From contig NZ_RXYA01000010.1 of assembly GCF_008086595.1 (NCBI RefSeq), positions 103,850-167,849 of the forward strand: DNA of 64,000 bases, given 5' to 3'. Source of the stretch: Acetobacterium paludosum. GTDB lineage: Bacteria; Bacillota; Clostridia; Eubacteriales; Eubacteriaceae. The translations under genes were made by a program, and so were the position numbers. The first letter of the stretch is position 1; each line of letters starts with the position of its first letter. The notes below the pieces were generated by a model. It had not been told where the DNA came from. It saw only the letters and a list, made by a program, of their open reading frames with translations, and ran no database searches. Shown piece after piece: positions 26,141-34,663 of this stretch.

Positions 26141-27628
26141 ATGAAGTATATCTTAGGAATTGATGAAGGCACCACCGGTGTAAAGGTAATGATTTTCGAT
26201 AAGGCGGTGAATATTATTGCCCAGGCTTATTCGGAATTTACCCAGCATTTTCCCCAGTCCGGGTGGGTTGAGCATGATGCCGGTGAAATCTGGGATGTGA
26301 CTATTAAAATGGTGGCAGAAGCCTTGAAAAATGGCGCTGTCAAACCGACGGATATTGAAGCGATCGGGATCACCAACCAGCGTGAGACAACGCTGTTTTG
26401 GGATAAGAAAACAAGTCAGCCGGTTTGCCGTGCCATTGTCTGGCAGGATCGACGAACCCTTGATATTTGTGAAGCATTGGAAGCAAAAGACGGAGCGGGA
26501 ATTGTTGATCGAACCGGGATGGTCATTTTACCAAATGATGCCGCGACAAAAATCCGCTGGCTATTGGATAATGATCAAAAGGTGAAGGAAGGCGTGGATA
26601 ACGGCGAGCTTCTCTATGGCACCATTGATAGCTGGCTGGTATGGAAACTCACGGGAGGCCGTGCTCATGTGACGGATTACTCCAATGCTTCCGTCACCCT
26701 GCTGCAAAACGCCCGAACTTTGGATTATGATGAATGGATTCTGGATGAGTTGCAGATTCCCAAAGAAATACTGCCTGAGCTGAGAACCTCCAGCGAGGTT
26801 TACGGTATGACGGATCCCGCTGTTTTCTTTGGTGCAGAGATACCGGTGGCCGGAATTCTGGGGGATCAGCAGGCAGCTGCTTTTGGGCAGGGCTGTCTTG
26901 AAAAAGGAATGGCAAAAAACACTTATGGCACGGGCTCTTTTATGGTCATGAATACCGGGGATGTATATGTGCCGCCTTCAGATGGTATTTTCTCTCCGGT
27001 TCTTTGGAGTGCAAAAGGCCGGACGGACTATGGTCTGGAAGGAATGGCCGATGTTTCAGGAGCCGTTATTCAGTGGCTTCGGGATGGGCTGAACATCATT
27101 GACAACGCCGGGGATGCTGAAAAATTGGCCCTTCAGGTGGAGGATAGTTTGGGAGTATACTTTGTTCCGGCGTTTGTGGGGCTGGGAGCACCTTATTATG
27201 ATTCTTATGCCCGCGGCACCATTATGGGAATATCCAGAGGAACCACTAAACAGCATATCGCCCGGGCGGCATTGGAATCGATGGCTTTTCAGGTAAAAGA
27301 TGCTTTCAAAGTAATGGAGAAGAAATCAGGATTCAGCCTGACAAAACTGAAAGCTGACGGCGGCGGTTCGAAAAGCAATTTCATGCTCCAGTTTCAGGCG
27401 GATATTTTAGGAATTCCGGTAGAGCGGCCGATCATTACCGAAACCACGACCCTTGGGGCTGTTTATGCGGCCGGTCTGGCGGTCGGATATTGGGACAGCT
27501 TTGAAGAAATCAACGAGTTCTGGAAAGTCGAAAAGCGTTTTGAGCCACAGATAAGTGATTCAAAAAGACAGGAACTGTGCGGATTCTGGGATAAAGCAGT
27601 CGAACGTTCGGCGGGCTGGTTGAAATAA
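26141..27628 (+). CDS. glpK: FGGY-family carbohydrate kinase, glycerol kinase-like
   Basis: 495 residues. N-terminal IDEGTTGVKVMIFD and ITNQRETTLFWD (substrate Arg-Glu), VWQDRRT, AGILGDQQAAAFGQGC (catalytic Asp) and the ATP-binding DGGGSKSNFMLQFQADILG follow glycerol kinase order. The glycerol kinase segment TDYTNASRTML reads TDYSNASVTLL here, losing a conserved Arg, so another polyol such as a tetritol is possible. The ATG at 26141 follows GGAGGAG; the frame is open from 26108, inside the upstream gene. It is co-transcribed with the amidohydrolase under leader copy B. The symbol is by family, not proven substrate. Confidence 0.82.
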   Translation: MKYILGIDEGTTGVKVMIFDKAVNIIAQAYSEFTQHFPQSGWVEHDAGEIWDVTIKMVAEALKNGAVKPTDIEAIGITNQRETTLFWDKKTSQPVCRAIVWQDRRTLDICEALEAKDGAGIVDRTGMVILPNDAATKIRWLLDNDQKVKEGVDNGELLYGTIDSWLVWKLTGGRAHVTDYSNASVTLLQNARTLDYDEWILDELQIPKEILPELRTSSEVYGMTDPAVFFGAEIPVAGILGDQQAAAFGQGCLEKGMAKNTYGTGSFMVMNTGDVYVPPSDGIFSPVLWSAKGRTDYGLEGMADVSGAVIQWLRDGLNIIDNAGDAEKLALQVEDSLGVYFVPAFVGLGAPYYDSYARGTIMGISRGTTKQHIARAALESMAFQVKDAFKVMEKKSGFSLTKLKADGGGSKSNFMLQFQADILGIPVERPIITETTTLGAVYAAGLAVGYWDSFEEINEFWKVEKRFEPQISDSKRQELCGFWDKAVERSAGWLK

Positions 27629-27730
27629 GCGTTCAAATGACTCGGAAATACTGAAAATTTATCGAAAAGGTAGATTGTCTGAGACTGAAATTATACCAAT
27701 AAAATTTATCATTTAGTTTATTCCTGGTGC

Positions 27731-27759
27731 TTATCAACACTATTTTTGGGTATTATAAC
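27731..27759 (+). promoter_or_regulatory. Candidate promoter of the methyltransferase gene
   Basis: TTATCA (27731-27736), 17 bases and TATAAC (27754-27759), 35 bases ahead of the ATG. No terminator could be recognised between the FGGY kinase and this site. Confidence 0.4.
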
Positions 27760-27793
27760 AAAAATAGATAAGATAAATGTAAGGAGTGTTCAA

Positions 27794-28381
27794 ATGAATA
27801 ATTGTCAACCGACTAACGCGTATTTTGGTAATGTTGCATATCAATGGGATATTTTATGTCGTCATAATTCCGAAAAAATATCTACGATTCTGGGATTGGC
27901 GAATATAAAAGATAATAGCCGTATCCTGGATATTGCAACAGGTACTGGTATCTTAATACCGCATTTATTGAATTATGAACCAGCGGAGATCATTGCGATT
28001 GATTTATCGGAATTGATGATTAGACAGGCACGAAAAAATTTCAAACAGTCGAAAGTCAAATTTAAAGATGCGAATTTTTATCAGTATAATCAGACTGGCT
28101 TTGATTTTGCCATTGTCTACAATGCTTATCCTCATTTTGCTGATAAGGATGAGTTTGCGCGGCAACTTTCTGCTTGCCTGAATTCCGGGGGACGTTTTAT
28201 GATTGCCCATAGCGAAAGCAAGGACAGCTTTAATGCCAGGCGTTCTGAGGAGCGAGTCAGGAAAATGACATCTTCATTAAATGATGCAGTGACTGAATCA
28301 AAACACTTTAATACACTCTTTGATATTGATATTCGAGCAGATGGTGATGAATTATATATTATTTCTGGAATAAAATTGTAA
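27794..28381 (+). CDS. SAM-dependent class I methyltransferase
   Basis: 195 residues. Motif I ILDIATGTGILIPHL near residue 40 and the acidic end of strand 2 (IIAIDLSELMI) form a SAM-binding Rossmann fold; FDFAIVYNAYPHFADK is the post-II region. The substrate is not evident. The ATG at 27794 follows AAGGAG, while an upstream in-frame extension to 27746 crosses the candidate promoter. It stands alone, ending at a strong terminator that faces the convergent regulator gene. It is more AT-rich than the kinase genes before it. Confidence 0.85.
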   Translation: MNNCQPTNAYFGNVAYQWDILCRHNSEKISTILGLANIKDNSRILDIATGTGILIPHLLNYEPAEIIAIDLSELMIRQARKNFKQSKVKFKDANFYQYNQTGFDFAIVYNAYPHFADKDEFARQLSACLNSGGRFMIAHSESKDSFNARRSEERVRKMTSSLNDAVTESKHFNTLFDIDIRADGDELYIISGIKL

Positions 28382-28402
28382 AATAATAAACAGATGAATG
28401 AT

Positions 28403-28434
28403 AACAACAGCAATGAAAGTTGCTGTTGTTTTTT
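28403..28434 (+). terminator. Terminator after the methyltransferase; repeated element
   Basis: AACAACAGCAA, loop TGAAAG, TTGCTGTTGTT and a T run. The hairpin and the 20 bases before it are nearly repeated at 40080-40133. Confidence 0.9.
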
Positions 28435-28448
28435 CTGAGTAGGATAGT

Positions 28449-31025
28449 TCAAAAGTTTTGAACTGATGATTCAAGAAGTCCTAATTGTTTGGCTTTTAGA
28501 ACCGCATCCGCAGCGTTGTGGACATCTAGTTTTAAATACAGCATCTTTGTATGTGACTTGACGGTGTTGATCGTTCTTCCGGTTAGCTCCACAATTTCGA
28601 TATTATTGTACCCTTTTGCCAATAAAGACAAAATAGTTTTTTGCTGTTTTGAAAGTTTAATGGATTTTTCATTGAAAAGAGCAGTAATGCCTCGGTGTTT
28701 TTTTGAAACTTGATAGGCACACAAATAGACTTGTTTGAGATAATGTGGATTAAGCGGTCCGATGGAATCAGAAGAGTCTATTTGTGTGCTTAGCTTTTTC
28801 AATATAGGGAGAACAGAAGCACCTTCATCACTGACAATGCGGATGGCTTGATAAGGCTGGAGGTCAATCAAAACTGTTTCAAGTAATTGGATGGCTTCTG
28901 TTCTGGACCCGATTGCCCATTCCAGAATCGCTTTTAATACACCAGTTTCAGCGATATCAAGGGGACGACGATAATCGGTGCTGATTTTTTTTAGATTTTC
29001 CAGCAGTGCCAAGGCCTCACTGGATTTTGACAGCACAATATAAGCGCGTGCGGTGGTAAAATACTGATAAAGCCTATAAAATCGAAGGGGTTCTTCAGTG
29101 GAGATATATGGTTCTTCAAGCCACATGTTAGCTGCTTTTCTGTCGGCATCCCATAGACGGTGTTTGACATCAATTGCGAGAAAATTAGGATACAGAAAAG
29201 GTGCATTTTCGTTTTGAATTCGCAGGCGGAAGTTTAGTCGAATATTTTCAGATTCTCGTTTGTTTTCCATCGCATTTAATATATGGGATAGGAGCATGGA
29301 CAGACAGAATTGCATTTCGAAGCGAGTATCTTTTTTTACAATATTTTGAGCGAGTCCAATTGTTTGATATGCTTTTTCAATTTCATTCAGTTCATAGTAA
29401 AGTCCTGCTTTAACGCAATAACAGAAAAGGTCGATTTCCTGTGGAAAAAAAATACTGAATGCATCTTTTATGATCTGTAATTGATTATCCATATCAGAAA
29501 GGATTTCCAGACAATCGCAGATCGAGCGATGCATGATTGGAAAATTCTGTGTGATAGAGGGAGTGTACATTTTGAACGAGTGGTTCTCGGGAAAAAAACG
29601 CACCCATTCTGAAAAATCTTTGGAATAGGTGCAGATTCCTTGTCGAAAATCGGCAAATCGGATAATGCCAATCGAGCCGATCAGATCACTTTGAAAAATG
29701 GTTTCCAGATTCTCTTTTACAGTAATGTATGCGTTGATTCGGTCAATATAGTACAAAGTTGATTGAGCATTTCCGTTTAGAAAATTTGCCCAGGCATATT
29801 CGAGGAGCAGTGAAAAATCATTTTGAACAATTTCTTCAGAAAGTCTATTCTTCACTAAAGTGGTAAAAAGATTGAGCCATTCTTCCACGCTGAAATCCAT
29901 AAAGCTGGTGTTTAATTGAAAGAATGATCGATTAATACCATCGATGTTTTCAGAACGTACATAAAAATCAAGGGCGGTAAAGAAATCACGACGTTTATAA
30001 TAAAAATCAGCAATTTTCAGATTGATTTCTTGAACATTGACATCGGGACGTTCTTTCAGTTTATAGCGAAGAAAGTTTAAGAATAAAAGATGATATTGGT
30101 AGTTATCCGGTGATGATTTAATAATGAATGCATTTTGAATGATGAGTTTTTCGAAAATTACGATTGCTTTCTTTCGGTCGGTCAGGATGCTGCATAATTC
30201 TGCATCCAATTCGTCTGCTACAGCGGTAAGAAGCATGAACTCCCGAAGTTCGGCATTACATTTATTCCAGATGTTTTTTGTGAGATAATCATAAAGAATC
30301 TGTTCGCTGTCTTTAAGATCCTCAATAGGATCATTTTGCAAAAGGGTATGAATTCCGACAGCCCAGCCGCCGGTCATCTCAAGAATTAACTGCGCCTCGC
30401 TATTATTGATGTTGCGGCCTAAAGCACGGTAATAGCCATGGGTTTCCGCCAATGAAAAAGCGAGCGACTCCGAAGTGATGATAAAGCTGTTTCGATTTTC
30501 AATCAATTCATTTAAATTTTCAAAAAGATGGCCACGGCTTAGAATCACAACATTAAATGAATGAGGCAAACGTTTAAGTATGAAAGAAAATGATTCTAAA
30601 ATCGTTTGATTGGTAATGGTATCGAAGTCATCAAAAATCAAAGTGTAAGATTGTTCATCCTGCTCAATTTTAGATAGAAAACGGATGGTATGTTCAATGG
30701 GTGCGGATTTGAAAGTATAACTGTTTAACACTTCCTTCATATATTTATTGTTGGGCTGAGTAGAGAAGATGCCAGTACAAAAAAGATTATAAAACAAAGA
30801 AGGTATATTGTCGTATTCATCCAGAACAATCCATATGCATTTTCGTTTGGATTCTCTGGCCCAAAGCAACGTTGAAACGGTTTTGCCATAGCCGGCAGGT
30901 GCGCAGACAGCCACCAGACAAGTTTTCATTGCCTTGTTATATAGATTAAAAAGTTCAGGTCTTGGGATGCAAATTTCAGGTAACGATGGGCACATGAATT
31001 TATCAGTTGTATAATTTATAGTCAC
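28449..31025 (-). CDS. MalT/LuxR-type ATP-dependent transcriptional regulator
   Basis: 858 residues. An N-terminal STAND-type NTPase has Walker A APAGYGKT at about 42-49 and LIFDDFDTI as Walker B near 125. A long TPR-like helical middle follows. The C-terminal LuxR helix-turn-helix (about 790-850) includes LSKQQKTILSLLAKGYNNIE and TINTVKSHT. Such regulators usually bind an inducer, oligomerise with ATP and activate a nearby promoter. The start is GTG at 31025 after AAAGGA. It is divergent from the precursor-peptide/export genes, with a 14-base palindrome between them, so control of that cluster is the natural guess. Confidence 0.9.
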   Translation of the reverse strand: MTINYTTDKFMCPSLPEICIPRPELFNLYNKAMKTCLVAVCAPAGYGKTVSTLLWARESKRKCIWIVLDEYDNIPSLFYNLFCTGIFSTQPNNKYMKEVLNSYTFKSAPIEHTIRFLSKIEQDEQSYTLIFDDFDTITNQTILESFSFILKRLPHSFNVVILSRGHLFENLNELIENRNSFIITSESLAFSLAETHGYYRALGRNINNSEAQLILEMTGGWAVGIHTLLQNDPIEDLKDSEQILYDYLTKNIWNKCNAELREFMLLTAVADELDAELCSILTDRKKAIVIFEKLIIQNAFIIKSSPDNYQYHLLFLNFLRYKLKERPDVNVQEINLKIADFYYKRRDFFTALDFYVRSENIDGINRSFFQLNTSFMDFSVEEWLNLFTTLVKNRLSEEIVQNDFSLLLEYAWANFLNGNAQSTLYYIDRINAYITVKENLETIFQSDLIGSIGIIRFADFRQGICTYSKDFSEWVRFFPENHSFKMYTPSITQNFPIMHRSICDCLEILSDMDNQLQIIKDAFSIFFPQEIDLFCYCVKAGLYYELNEIEKAYQTIGLAQNIVKKDTRFEMQFCLSMLLSHILNAMENKRESENIRLNFRLRIQNENAPFLYPNFLAIDVKHRLWDADRKAANMWLEEPYISTEEPLRFYRLYQYFTTARAYIVLSKSSEALALLENLKKISTDYRRPLDIAETGVLKAILEWAIGSRTEAIQLLETVLIDLQPYQAIRIVSDEGASVLPILKKLSTQIDSSDSIGPLNPHYLKQVYLCAYQVSKKHRGITALFNEKSIKLSKQQKTILSLLAKGYNNIEIVELTGRTINTVKSHTKMLYLKLDVHNAADAVLKAKQLGLLESSVQNF

Positions 31026-31375
31026 AATAACAGAATCCTTTCAACAGTTATTTGTATTATATCAATCTCAATCAATAGAATCAAGCGTTTCTTAAAGGAT
31101 CAGGTTTCACCCATCAGTGGATAAAAAAGCATTTTAAAGATGATTTCAGGGGAAAAACATATAAAAATATCACCCGAATGATAAAACAAATAAATGATTA
31201 TTTAAAAAAACTCACACGCGTGTGATTTATCATTGCGAAATCCGGTGCTAAAATAAAGTATTACAATTATTCTAGAAAAAAAGCGATGATAGAATTTGAA
31301 ATGATTGCAGACTTCACATGACTTTCAAGAGACTGATGAATAGGCGTAAGAATTAATTAAGAAGGAGTTTTTAAG
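31026..31375. promoter_or_regulatory. Divergent intergenic region with a 14-bp perfect palindrome
   Basis: 350 AT-rich bases between the MalT-like gene and precursor 1. TCACACGCGTGTGA at 31212-31225 is a perfect palindrome in otherwise A+T-rich sequence and is a candidate operator. Promoter hexamers could not be assigned convincingly. AAGGAG at 31362-31367 serves precursor 1. Confidence 0.45.
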
Positions 31376-31693
31376 ATGATAGAAAAAGAAAAAATAATGG
31401 AATTGAGCGAAGCGGATTTGGAAGAAGTAACCGGCGGAGGCTATCTGCAGTTTGGTAAAATCCCCAGTCCAACCTATATATGGCATCGTTGCACCAATCC
31501 ATCTTGCGGAGCTTGTGCGGAATGGCCGCCGAGTTATGGCGATATGAGATGCAGCGTTTGCAATAGTCCGACGGAGATTATTTACCATTGTCCCCAGTGT
31601 GGCAGCATCCTGGTCAATCATACTGATGGGGCGATTTCCTGCTACTCCTGTCAGACTGTAACCTATAATAATGGAACGGTCACGCATTATTAA
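31376..31693 (+). CDS. Double-glycine precursor peptide 1 with two zinc-ribbon-like Cys sets
   Basis: 105 residues. The leader ends ELSEADLEEVTGG (Gly20-Gly21), the type cut by C39 peptidase exporters. The remaining 84 residues hold nine Cys: 39, 44, 47, 59, 62, 72, 75, 89 and 92. CxxC pairs 59/62 with 44/47, and 72/75 with 89/92, look like two zinc ribbons rather than a typical bacteriocin core. It precedes the NHLM export genes, followed by a terminator that would favour precursor over exporter. No modifying enzyme is encoded nearby. It could be a secreted metal-binding or redox peptide, a bacteriocin, or a RiPP matured by distant enzymes. Confidence 0.75.
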   Translation: MIEKEKIMELSEADLEEVTGGGYLQFGKIPSPTYIWHRCTNPSCGACAEWPPSYGDMRCSVCNSPTEIIYHCPQCGSILVNHTDGAISCYSCQTVTYNNGTVTHY

Positions 31694-31771
31694 AGGGATA
31701 AACAAATCGTTGTCATCAGAAAGGCAGCAAGCATTAAATTCCATTGAAATTTATCGAAAAGAGTCAAAGAA

Positions 31772-31805
31772 GACGCCAGGTGTGAAAATACCTGGCATCC
31801 TTTTT
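31772..31805 (+). terminator. Terminator between precursor 1 and the export genes
   Basis: GCCAGGT (31775-31781), loop, ACCTGGC (31790-31796), then ATCCTTTTT. A second inverted repeat, CCGATCTG (31819-31826) and CAGATCGG (31855-31862), follows downstream. Nothing else is recognised in 31806-31972 except the ribosome site of the next gene. Confidence 0.8.
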
Positions 31806-31972
31806 GGCGCGAAGGCAGCCGATCTGTAGCAAAAAATTAATGTTAGGATCCGGGCAGATCGGGTTTATAACGGATTGAAAAAGAGCTACTGATGATTTAA
31901 TTTATTTTTATTAAGTGATAAAAGGATACTGAAGTTTTTTGATTAAAAAAGTTGGATGATGGGAGCCCATAA

Positions 31973-32455
31973 ATGAACGAAAAAATTTTCAGAAAAAAAA
32001 GTCTTGAGCGCATTTCATCACCTGAGCAGTTGACGGATTATATTCGGGTATCAAACCCCAGTGTATGGATCGTTCTGTCGGCAATTGTCGTATTGCTGGC
32101 CGGAGCGTTGATCTGGTCGGTGTTCGGCGCATTGCCGGAAACTTTGACGGTGAAGGGATTTGTTCAGGATAATGTGGGTATTTGTTATGTCAATAAAGAA
32201 ATGGCGGAAACGCTGAAAGAAGGAATGACGGTACAATTGGGTGATTCAGCCGGTACGGTTGCCGAGGTTTCGCAGGTGCCGATATCGGAAGCCGAGCTTA
32301 AGGCAAAATACAATGAAGATTATCTGGCCGAAAGTTTGGCGGCGGGAGACTGGAACTATCCCGTTAAAGTCAATGGATTGAATGTTGCAGATGGTTTGTA
32401 TGAAATGGCGATTACGGTTAAACGTGACAAGCCGATTTCATTTCTCTTGAATTGA
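31973..32455 (+). CDS. Small HlyD-like adaptor of an NHLM export system
   Basis: 160 residues. One membrane helix (about 31-52, WIVLSAIVVLLAGALIWSVF) is followed by an outside domain starting LPETLTVKGF, like the NHLM HlyD family. It is far shorter than normal HlyD proteins and lacks the alpha-helical hairpin, leaving only a lipoyl/barrel-like part with EGMTVQLG. In a Gram-positive cell a minimal adaptor could still couple the two ABC proteins. It ends one base before the C39-ABC gene, so it belongs to the same operon. Family assignment rests partly on context. Confidence 0.75.
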   Translation: MNEKIFRKKSLERISSPEQLTDYIRVSNPSVWIVLSAIVVLLAGALIWSVFGALPETLTVKGFVQDNVGICYVNKEMAETLKEGMTVQLGDSAGTVAEVSQVPISEAELKAKYNEDYLAESLAAGDWNYPVKVNGLNVADGLYEMAITVKRDKPISFLLN

Positions 32456-32456
32456 G

Positions 32457-34649
32457 GTGATTGGTATCGCTGCAAAAGTAAAGCAGGAGACGAAAAGCGT
32501 TAAAAAGGTGCCGGTCGTCATGCAGATGGAGGCAGTAGAGTGCGGCGCGGCTTGTCTTGCGATGATACTGGCTTATTATGGAAAATGGCTGCCGCTTGAA
32601 CGGGTTCGGTCTGACTGTGGTGTTTCAAGAGATGGTTCCAATGCTCGGAATATGCTGAAAGCCGGAAGAAACTACGGGTTGACGGCCAAGGGCTATCGCT
32701 TTGAACTGGAAGGGCTTAAGGAAGATGGTCAATTTCCCTGCATCATTCACTGGAATTTTAACCACTTCGTTGTGTTGTGCGGATTTAGAGGCGGCTTCGC
32801 TTATATCAACGATCCGGGACGCGGCAATACCCGCGTCGCCATGGATGAATTTGACAAGGCGTTTACCGGAGTCTGTTTAATGTTTGAGCCGACCGCGGCG
32901 TTTGAAACGGGTGGAAAGCCAAGATCAATCTGGAATTTTACCCGAGAACGGCTCCGGGGTTCGGAGGAGGCCTTTGTCTTTGTGGTGGTGACCACGTTGA
33001 TCAGCTCGATTATCGGGATTATTACGCCGGCATTTTCTCGGGTTTTTATGGACCGGATTCTGACTGGTGAAAATCCGAACTGGCTTTATCCCTTTATTCT
33101 GGCACTGTCGGGATTAACGGCAGTGACGCTGCTTGTGGAGGGAATCCGTGCGGCGTACAACCTTAAAATAGAGGGAAAACTTGCCATTGTCGCGAATGCC
33201 ACCTTTATGTGGCATCTGTTATGTCTGCCAATGGAGTTCTACTCTCAGCGAATGGCAGGAGATGTGGTCGGACGAGCCAGCACCAATCAGGGAATTGCCT
33301 CATCGCTGATCAATCAGTTTGCGCCGATGGTTCTGAATTTTGCGATGTTGATCTTTTATTTGACGGTCATGATCCGCTACAGTCTGATTCTGACACTCGT
33401 GGGAATGACTTCCATCATTTTAAACATGGTGGTGGCACGGATGATTTCAAACAAGCGTGTCAACCTCACCCGGGTTCAGATGCGTGATGCCGGCAAGCTT
33501 TCCGCCGCCACGATTTCGGGAATTGAAATGATTGAAACGATTAAGGCAAGCGGTGCTGAAAATGGTTATTTTGAAAAATGGGCGGGTTATCATGCCAGTG
33601 TGAATACGCAGATGGTGCGATTTATTCGGCTGAATCAGTTTTTGGGCACGGTGCCGAGTCTGGTCTCTGCGCTAGCCAATATTCTGATTTTGATGCTCGG
33701 GGTTTTCTTTATTATGCAGGGCAGCTTTACCGTCGGAATGATGATGGCCTTTCAGGGCTTTATGAGTTCCTTTATGCTGCCGGCGAACAAATTTATTTCA
33801 ACCGGTCAGTCGATGCAGGAAATGCGGAGCAATATGGAACGCATTGAAGATGTGCTGAAATATCCGGTGGATCGGCTCCTTTCTGAAAGTCCGAAGAAAA
33901 CGGATGATGCAGGATCAGGCTATAACAAACTCTCAGGTGCTATTGAGATCAGAAATATGACCTTTGGCTACTCCAAACTTTCAGAACCTATTATCAAAGA
34001 TTTCAGCCTAACCATCGATCAGGGCAGCAGTGTTGCTTTTGTGGGAGCAACCGGCTGCGGAAAATCGACCTTGACCAAACTGATTTCCGGCCTTTATGCC
34101 CCCTGGAGCGGAGAAATACATTTTGACGGAAAACCGCTGGATGCCATCCGTCGGGAGACGTTTACCGGTTCCGTTGCAGTTGTCGATCAGGAAATCATTC
34201 TCTTCGAGGATACCATTGCCAATAATATAAAAATGTGGGACAGTACTATCGAAGATTTCGAGATGATTATGGCGGCTAACGATGCCCAGCTGCATGAGGA
34301 TATCATGCAGCGTGAAGGCGGTTATCAGTACCGCGTGATGGAAGGCGGACGAAATTTTTCAGGAGGACAGCGCCAGCGTCTGGAAATAGCCCGAGTACTC
34401 GCTCAGGATCCTACGATTATCATTATGGATGAAGCGACCAGCGCACTGGATGCGAAAACTGAATTCAAGGTCACCCGAGCCATCCGGGATCGGGGAATTA
34501 CCCAGATCATTGTGGCTCACCGTCTTTCCACCATTCGCGACTGCGATGAGATACTTGTGCTGGATAAAGGATTGGTGGTAGAACGCGGAAGTCATGATAC
34601 GCTGATGGCACAGAATGGCTACTATGCAAAACTGGTATCCAATGAATAG
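32457..34649 (+). CDS. NHLM-type peptide exporter with C39 peptidase and ABC domains
   Basis: 730 residues. The N-terminal C39 peptidase has Gln23 and Cys29 (VMQMEAVECGAACL), a catalytic His in HWNFNHFVVLCG near 100 and NDPGRG. Six membrane helices lie at about 165-430. The ABC ATPase carries GATGCGKST, FSGGQRQR and MDEATSALD. It should cut leaders after Gly-Gly and export the mature peptide with ATP. GTG at 32457 follows the HlyD stop by one base. The peptides at 31376 and 36917 are the obvious substrates. Confidence 0.93.
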   Translation: MIGIAAKVKQETKSVKKVPVVMQMEAVECGAACLAMILAYYGKWLPLERVRSDCGVSRDGSNARNMLKAGRNYGLTAKGYRFELEGLKEDGQFPCIIHWNFNHFVVLCGFRGGFAYINDPGRGNTRVAMDEFDKAFTGVCLMFEPTAAFETGGKPRSIWNFTRERLRGSEEAFVFVVVTTLISSIIGIITPAFSRVFMDRILTGENPNWLYPFILALSGLTAVTLLVEGIRAAYNLKIEGKLAIVANATFMWHLLCLPMEFYSQRMAGDVVGRASTNQGIASSLINQFAPMVLNFAMLIFYLTVMIRYSLILTLVGMTSIILNMVVARMISNKRVNLTRVQMRDAGKLSAATISGIEMIETIKASGAENGYFEKWAGYHASVNTQMVRFIRLNQFLGTVPSLVSALANILILMLGVFFIMQGSFTVGMMMAFQGFMSSFMLPANKFISTGQSMQEMRSNMERIEDVLKYPVDRLLSESPKKTDDAGSGYNKLSGAIEIRNMTFGYSKLSEPIIKDFSLTIDQGSSVAFVGATGCGKSTLTKLISGLYAPWSGEIHFDGKPLDAIRRETFTGSVAVVDQEIILFEDTIANNIKMWDSTIEDFEMIMAANDAQLHEDIMQREGGYQYRVMEGGRNFSGGQRQRLEIARVLAQDPTIIIMDEATSALDAKTEFKVTRAIRDRGITQIIVAHRLSTIRDCDEILVLDKGLVVERGSHDTLMAQNGYYAKLVSNE

Positions 34650-34663
34650 AGAGGAGCGACAAC

